21,901 bases of DNA from a virus, in IMG/VR virus record IMGVR_UViG_3300042691_012415, positions 1 through 21,901 of that record, one strand, 5' to 3'. The notes beneath the pieces are model-generated. The model worked only from the letters and a program-made list of their open reading frames with translations, made no database searches and was not told where the DNA came from. Shown here one piece after another: positions 12,168-19,000 of this stretch. The first letter of the stretch is position 1. Each line of letters starts with the position of its first letter. A program made the translations under genes and the position numbers.

Positions 12168-13058
12168 CTACTTGTTGCGGGCGTTGCGACCCGCTCTCTC
12201 AGCAGCCTCTGTGTTTCCAACGAACTGATTACCCGCGCGACTTCCCTTGATTTTCTTTCTATTTGTCGCTGCCCTCTGCGCAGGTGTAAGACGACGCCAA
12301 GCACTAGCAGGAAGATACCTACGAGTGCCACCTTCTCGTATCGCTGGTTTACCATCTGATGTTGTCCATTTCTCCCGTGTCCACTTCTTCAATGAACGCT
12401 GAGTCTTTCGTGGCTTACCCTTGTAGCCACCCCCAGCCTTTCTGTATTCAAGAGCAAGCAACTGCGCTTTTCTGGCTGACCACTGCCCCGGCTTTCCGCC
12501 CTTGCTCCCAGCCATGATGCGATTCTTTATGTTCTCCCTGAGTTTTGGCTTTGTGTACGAGCCTTCCTTGAACTCAACCGTGGGGGCATTTGAAAGGAAG
12601 TCTTTGGTTGATAGTTCTACCCAGTCAAGAGACTTGCCCTTCACCGTGCGTGTTTGTATGCGTGCTTCTCTGAACAACTCATCAAGATGGTCTTCATCCC
12701 TGACCCTGCCCACACGAACATCTTTGTAGCCAAACCTATTCACAAACTTTGATGGGATGTAATACTTTTCTTTTAGCCACTCATTCCAGTAGTCCTCAGA
12801 CTCCTTGCTGGATGAATATGCTGTGTAGACGCCATTCTCGTCATCTGTTGGCGTCACATACACGAACAGCACCGGGGCTGTTTCGGGAAGCGGCGGACCA
12901 GATGTAACCATGAAGTAGTAGGTCGTCTCGTTCTGTGCTTCTTTCTCTGCTTCCATAATCATGTCAGACAACTCTTGGCGCAGTTCTGGGTCTGTCGTCA
13001 TGGATAGTTGGTTGTACAGGTTGTACAAAAGCACTTTGTTCTTGTCGTCAGAAATCAA
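12168..13058 (-). CDS. DUF5872-like protein coupled to the giant protein
   Basis: A 296-residue protein. The C-terminal 112 residues (SKGGKPGQWSARKAQLLALE onward, about 185-296, with KAGGGYKGK, SLKKWTREKWTT, RYLPASAW and LTPAQRAATN) match what I recall of DUF5872, a strongly basic domain found in phages and some large DNA viruses; its function is not established. The N-terminal part (about 1-170) is acidic and looks like an alpha-beta domain of unknown type. The start is TTG 13058, overlapping the giant protein stop (TTGA), with GAGGAG (13068-13073) about 9 nt upstream, so translation is coupled. The basic tail suggests nucleic-acid or virion binding; perhaps a co-packaged partner of the giant protein. 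Confidence 0.75.
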   Translation of the reverse strand: MISDDKNKVLLYNLYNQLSMTTDPELRQELSDMIMEAEKEAQNETTYYFMVTSGPPLPETAPVLFVYVTPTDDENGVYTAYSSSKESEDYWNEWLKEKYYIPSKFVNRFGYKDVRVGRVRDEDHLDELFREARIQTRTVKGKSLDWVELSTKDFLSNAPTVEFKEGSYTKPKLRENIKNRIMAGSKGGKPGQWSARKAQLLALEYRKAGGGYKGKPRKTQRSLKKWTREKWTTSDGKPAIREGGTRRYLPASAWRRLTPAQRAATNRKKIKGSRAGNQFVGNTEAAERAGRNARNK

Positions 13059-16000
13059 AACGATACTCCTCTTCTAGCCTTTGCCATTGCTTTCAGTCTC
13101 TCAACTGGTATGCCAAGGAACTTAGAAAGCATCTCATAGTGAGCATCTACAAGCCCACGCTGTGCCCTTCCCTTGGGGTAAAAGATTTCTCTCATTGCCT
13201 CAGCAATGTACTCTAGTCTATTTGAAGCGGCGTAGTTGCTAATCATTTTTGCTATTTCTTTTTCACTACTCGTTAGTTCAACACCCCTACCCGACTTGAC
13301 TCCAGCCACAAAGTCTTCCTGTAGTGCTTTTCTAGCACTTTCGTTCATCTCTACAGCCATTGCGTGGATTGTATGAGCAAGTTCATGGACGATAACTTCC
13401 TCAGCGCTTAGATTACCCATTCCGTACTTGTTCGTTCCTGTCGCTATGTGTTCTGGGAATGCGAGTACACCCATGCCAGTATGGTATTGACCCTGTGTTC
13501 CAAACCAACTCTCAGTCATACTCAGGAGTGGTGATTCAGTCCCGCCATTACTTATGTTCCACTTTGTAACAAACATTGGTGGGATGTCAAACTCAGAAAG
13601 AATTCTTGCGAATTCAGGATTTGAATCAAGAAGTTTTCCGAGCCTGTCAGCAAGAAGTTTTTGCTTTTCCCAGTCCACCTCCATCATCTCCAGTTTCTTC
13701 ATAGTTTTCTTTACGCCCTTACCCTTTGAGTATGGGGAATTCTCAAGAAGCGACCTAACCTGCTCAGGGCTTGTTGGGATAGCACGCCTTACGAACTCGC
13801 CAGTACTGCTCGGCGCGGGACGGGGCTTGTCTGTGGCACCATAAATCTTGACCAACTTTCTTGACTTGCCACGCGCTGAGGCAAATCCCTGCGGTGCTGA
13901 TGCTGAAGCAAAGCCTTTCTTTTGTTGTGGTTCGTTGCGCCATCCACCGATTGCTTCCCACAATATGTCAGTAATCTCGTCATCTGACATGTCTGCCAGT
14001 TCAGTCCACCTAGAAAGAACTGATTCAACACCTTCGTCAATTTCTCTGTAAAGATATGCTGAATCTGTTGGTGTCCAAGAGCCACCATCTACCTCGGATA
14101 GCAGTCCAGTTGAATGACCTATGACTTTTTGCGCTTCGTCGCGGATTCTTCTGTGCTTTTCGGCTATGTCTTGCCTGTAGTCCTTCATCGCATCTTCAAC
14201 TAGTTGGCGTATTTGATTCTTGCTTAATTCACCAAAAGACTGTAGGTCCATACTTCTAGCAAACAAAAATCTATCTACTATCATGTCTTCAAGAGATTTG
14301 TCGCTAACTGCGTGTAGCGCCTCTCCGTGGTCTATCGGGACTAGTGCTATTGAGCCGTCCGGTTGGGCAGCCAAAAGATAGTTGCCAGTGTTTCTATCCC
14401 TATTGTCCATAACAGCATCAATAAGACCTTGGCGAAGTGCGGATATCGGGCTTATGTCCTCACGGGCTGTGTTGTTGTTCCTCAGATTGTCGCCGTCGCC
14501 AATTATGCGACCGTGTCTATTTTGCGCCAACTCTGTAACAAAGGCAATTCCTGGTCTTTGTTCTGGAGCCTGAGAATCTTCTTCACCAGCACCAAGACGA
14601 CTTCTTCTTACTATTCTTATCGGCATCGGAGCAAATCCGAGTTCTTCGTTGATGGTATTGGCAATAGCCTCTCTTACCGCCCCCTGAACCGAATCTTCGG
14701 CGCTGTTCTGGACTATTGGGATAACTTCATCGTCCCTACTCCAGTTAACAGATGCTTCAAACTTTAGCCCTATGTATCCGCCAGTCTTTGTGTCCTGGAT
14801 GCGAATCATTCCATGAACACCACCGCCAGCGGCTAGGAACTCAAATCTTCCTCCCGCTTTAGCAAGTCTCCATCCACTTTCTCTTTCTCCAGGAATTTGT
14901 GAAGTATTACGCAGTATTGACTCAATCAAGAACTCGTCTGGAACCTCTGAAAGATTTCCTCCGAACTCGACATAATCTATTGCCGATTCGAGCGAATCAA
15001 GTTTTACCGTCTGACCAGTTCTTGGGTGTACAACTTCATTGCCAACTTTCACCCTCTTTTGTGTTGTTCCAGAAGCATCGGCATGTGCTACTTCCGTATT
15101 GGGCATTTCTTTTCTAAGTTCTATGCCGTGTGTCGTAGTTTTCCACTCTTGTGTGCTGGAAGCAAAACCACGGTGACGAGCATCTGCGTTGACTATTCTT
15201 GACAAGTCCTGGCTTGTTGCGTTATTCAGTGTGTCTCTGTTGCTTGATGCGAACCCACGCGGACGGGGCTCGAGCGGTGAACCGTCTTTGCCAAATGCTG
15301 GCGTCTTATCGATGTCCCTCTCAAGGATGTCTACTACTTCCCAGATATCACCTTTGTAGTCATGTGCTAGTTCCATTAACTCATACAGACCATCGCCACC
15401 CTCCCCATCAATACCTAGCGCTCTTTTTGTCGCCTCTGGGCGCGCTTGCGAAATTCTGTCGACTACATAGTTTCTTAGTATGTGTCTCGCTACTTGCTGA
15501 ATCTCGCCTTCGGTTAGAAGTTCCCTAACTTCACTATGCCTTAACAACGAGAGAACAGCAAGACCATTGGCAAACTCTCCGTGCCTATCAAAGCCTCTAC
15601 CGATTGCGATGTGTCCTATTGCTTCGTGTAGAAGTTCAAATGTATCCGTGGCTCCACCATATGCCTGTGAGCCATCAATGAGAGAACCTACATACAAAGC
15701 AGCCCAAGAAGAATCACCCTCAAGTATTCTGAGTTCGTCATCAAGGTCAATGTCATCCGCTACAAGTGTTCCACGGAGACGGCTTGGAGTATCCTGCCTC
15801 CTGGTCTTTCCGATAATAGAGTTAATTCTTTCTGAAGCCCATTGTGTGAACTTTTCCATACCAGAGTTTCTGTCAGACACAGAACCAGAGCCACGCCTTG
15901 CCAACGGGTCATTGCCTTCTCGTAGTTTGGCAATAACAGCCTCAACAGTTTCGTCACCAGGAACTTCTATTGCCGACCAGTCTCTTCTGTCTTCTAGGAG

Positions 16001-19000
16001 ACCAAAGAACGCTGGGTGTGGGTCAGCCATAATCATTGGGATATCGTCTGCGCTAATGACTATGCGCATGGAGTCAAGAAGACGGGACTTGTGTTCGTCT
16101 ACTCCCTCTGCGAACTTGTATCGCTTTAGACGACCACCAGATATTGCTTCCAACGAGCGGGTAAATGCTTCTTTGGCGACCCTTGCTGCTTTACCAGTAA
16201 GACCCATCTCTCGCACGATAGCCTCGCCTGTTTCCTCACCCTTCTCTGGAAGGTTCATTTCGGCAAGTCGTCTTGACTGTCGCACTACATCGCCAGCAAC
16301 GATTCTTGCTCGCTCGTCTTTTGTTGCGCTAGCAAATCCCTTGCTGTTTGCTGAGTCATGCTCTCTTCCGTGGTCAAGTAATCCAATCAACTCTCGCAGG
16401 TCATCGTCTTCAGCCATTCCACTGAGCGAATCCCAGATTCCGCGCTCTCTCTCAAACCACGCCCTGTTTGAGTTCGGCGATGTCTCGTCTCTCTCCCTAA
16501 TGAATCTGTCGCCAAATCTTGTGTATTCGAGCGACTGGAACCACATACCCTTCATGCGCAGAATATCGGTTTCCGAGATGTTGTTTTCCTCTCCCCATCT
16601 ATCCATTAGAGAGAATATGGCAAGCATGTTTGCCCATTCTCCGTGTCTGTCAAAGCCCCTACCGATGGCAACATGACCCCATAAATCGTGGGCATTGAGG
16701 AAACTCTCTTCTCCGAAGAAGTATCGCAGACCGCTGTAGCCCATGTTGTAAAGAGCCTGAAAATATTGCGTAAACGCAGTCGGTATGTACCCGCCTCCAC
16801 CAACCCATGTTCCTGATTCATCTTCAGTTCCTGGTGGTAGTGGGTTTTGGGCTGCTATTTTGTCCCAAATGTCCATCAGCCATGTATTGAATGCGACCGT
16901 ATTTAGTTTGGTTTCTTCATCTCTCTGGTCAATGGTTGCCCTGTCCTTGACATCCACTTTTTCACCCATGCGTTCCAGCAGGTCTTTTATCTGAGCACGA
17001 ACTTCTTCTGGCGGGGCCACGACTAGTGACCAGTCTCTCTTGTCTGGAATCTCGCCTATTACAAGGGGGTGTGGGTCTATGGTTAGATACGGTATTCCGT
17101 CCTCTACGCGCACCCGTATGGAGTCAATTATTCTCTGCTTTTGCTCTTGGGTTATGGCGGGATTCACCAGAACTTTCTTTAAGTCTTCGTAGTCCAAAAG
17201 CGCTTCGTTAAGCATTGTTATTTCATCAGGGGTAAGTTCCAGTTCGTCCGCTATCTGCTCGCTTGTCTTACCTCGTGGGTTCACTGCGTCAGAGCGTGAA
17301 GCAAATCCAATGCGTCGCTCTATTGACTTGACTGTTTCTGCCTGCTTGGGGTCTTTTACACGACTTGACAAGTCACGACTACGGCTAGCAGAAACAAAAC
17401 CGCCACGCATGGACGGGTTTCTTTCCTCTATCTTAAAGACACCAGTGGGTCTACCGTGCCGTCTATCTATGTGTCTAAGAATTGAGTTCTCATCCATCGA
17501 CCCGAGTCTGTATTCCATTGCGTGAACACCGTCATTGTTGCGGAAAGGGTCAAGCCTTACATCCGTACCCTCTGTACCAGCCCTGTTATTGAATACTTCA
17601 TACATCCCGTGACCATTCTCGGAATGTAGACCACCCTTGTGTGTGCCGAGGTCTGCTGCGACGGTGGTAACAAAGTCGTCGAATCCAGGCCAGTCAACAT
17701 TGTTTGGCGTTCCTTTAACACTCATGGTGCCAAACTCATCCTGTAAAATACTGCTTGTTATCTTCTTTCTGTCTTCATCAGCCTCTACTCTTCGTACAAC
17801 AGTAGAGCCTTTTCTAAGTTTCAGTTTCTGACCTGGCTTCGGTGTGAAGTATGTATCAACTCCGAGAAGGTTGCCAAGAGATTCGGTGCCATTGTCGTCA
17901 AGAACATCTGTCAATGGAACCATAATCAGATAGCCACCGCCAGTTTGTTGCCAACCCCAATGCTCCTCTACGGAATGGTTGAGTGTGAAGTGGATTGTTT
18001 CTCTGTCTACATCTATGTACTCACTCGGGGCCCCGAGAACAACATTGCCGTCTTCGTCATACTCTGGTTCAAACTCTGTCCACCTGACAAGAACTAGGTC
18101 TTTTGCGGTTGGCGTGTATGAGCGAGCCTCTTCGTCGGAGACATACGGAGCCTCTTCGCCATCTTTTCTCTTTCTGGCATAGAGAATAGAATGAGCCATA
18201 ACACGAAGATTGTCCTTAAACCCACTATCAGAGCGAATCTCTTCGGCAATGCTCTTCGCCTTGTCTATCTCTGCCTGTCGTTCTCTGTCTGCTATCTCTT
18301 TGCCAGCAGCAGCGTATCTATCAAACTCTTTTCTGGCTTCTTCATCGCCCATTGTGGCGGCATACAGAAGTGCTGATATCTCTGTTGAGTTGGTTTGTTT
18401 GTAGTCGTCCGTGAGTTGACCATCGCTAGTACCAGAACCAATGTGCGCATAGAACCAGTCAAGAGCGACTTTGTCACCCTCTGGTGTTCCTCTTTCTAGT
18501 CCAGTGATGTCATAGGGGTTAAGCGGAACATTCCGTGCGTCCCCAATATCCATACCGTGTCTGTCCTGTACTCCGAATACAACTTTCTCACCGTTTATGT
18601 CGTAAACAACCACACCAAGAACACCTCTTGATGGCTGGTCTTCACGCCACTCCTCAGAGCCAGGGTTGTGGCGAATGGTGGTTGGATTAAAGCGACCCGC
18701 TATTTCTTCTCTTACATTTCCAGAAGAAGAGGCAAAACCACGACCTCTTGGTCTAACAATTCCTTGCTCTACCCGTATGGTTTCTAGGTCTTCATCGTTC
18801 AGACCATTGAGCATCGCCCTGCGCAGTCTCTTGCCCAACTTCTGGTAGTGGTAGACATCACCATCGGTGGCGTCACGAACCGACGGGTCCCGTCGGATAC
18901 GGTCGCTGACAATATCCATCAGTATGTTCATGATGTCCATTGCGTCTGTGTGGGTTATTTCCCCATTGTTGAGACGCTCTATTGTCTGGTCAATCCATTC

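Noticed and set aside
15611-15628. HEAIGH read as a classical zincin HExxH
   Set aside because: The spacing is HExxxH, and copy A has HDLWGH with the same spacing, so it belongs to the H(D/E)xxGH pattern.
15567-16676. Long plus-strand open frame (369 codons) opposite the giant gene
   Set aside because: It is rich in Ser and Leu with no recognisable domain, and it mirrors the codon pattern of the minus-strand giant gene whose motifs are clear.
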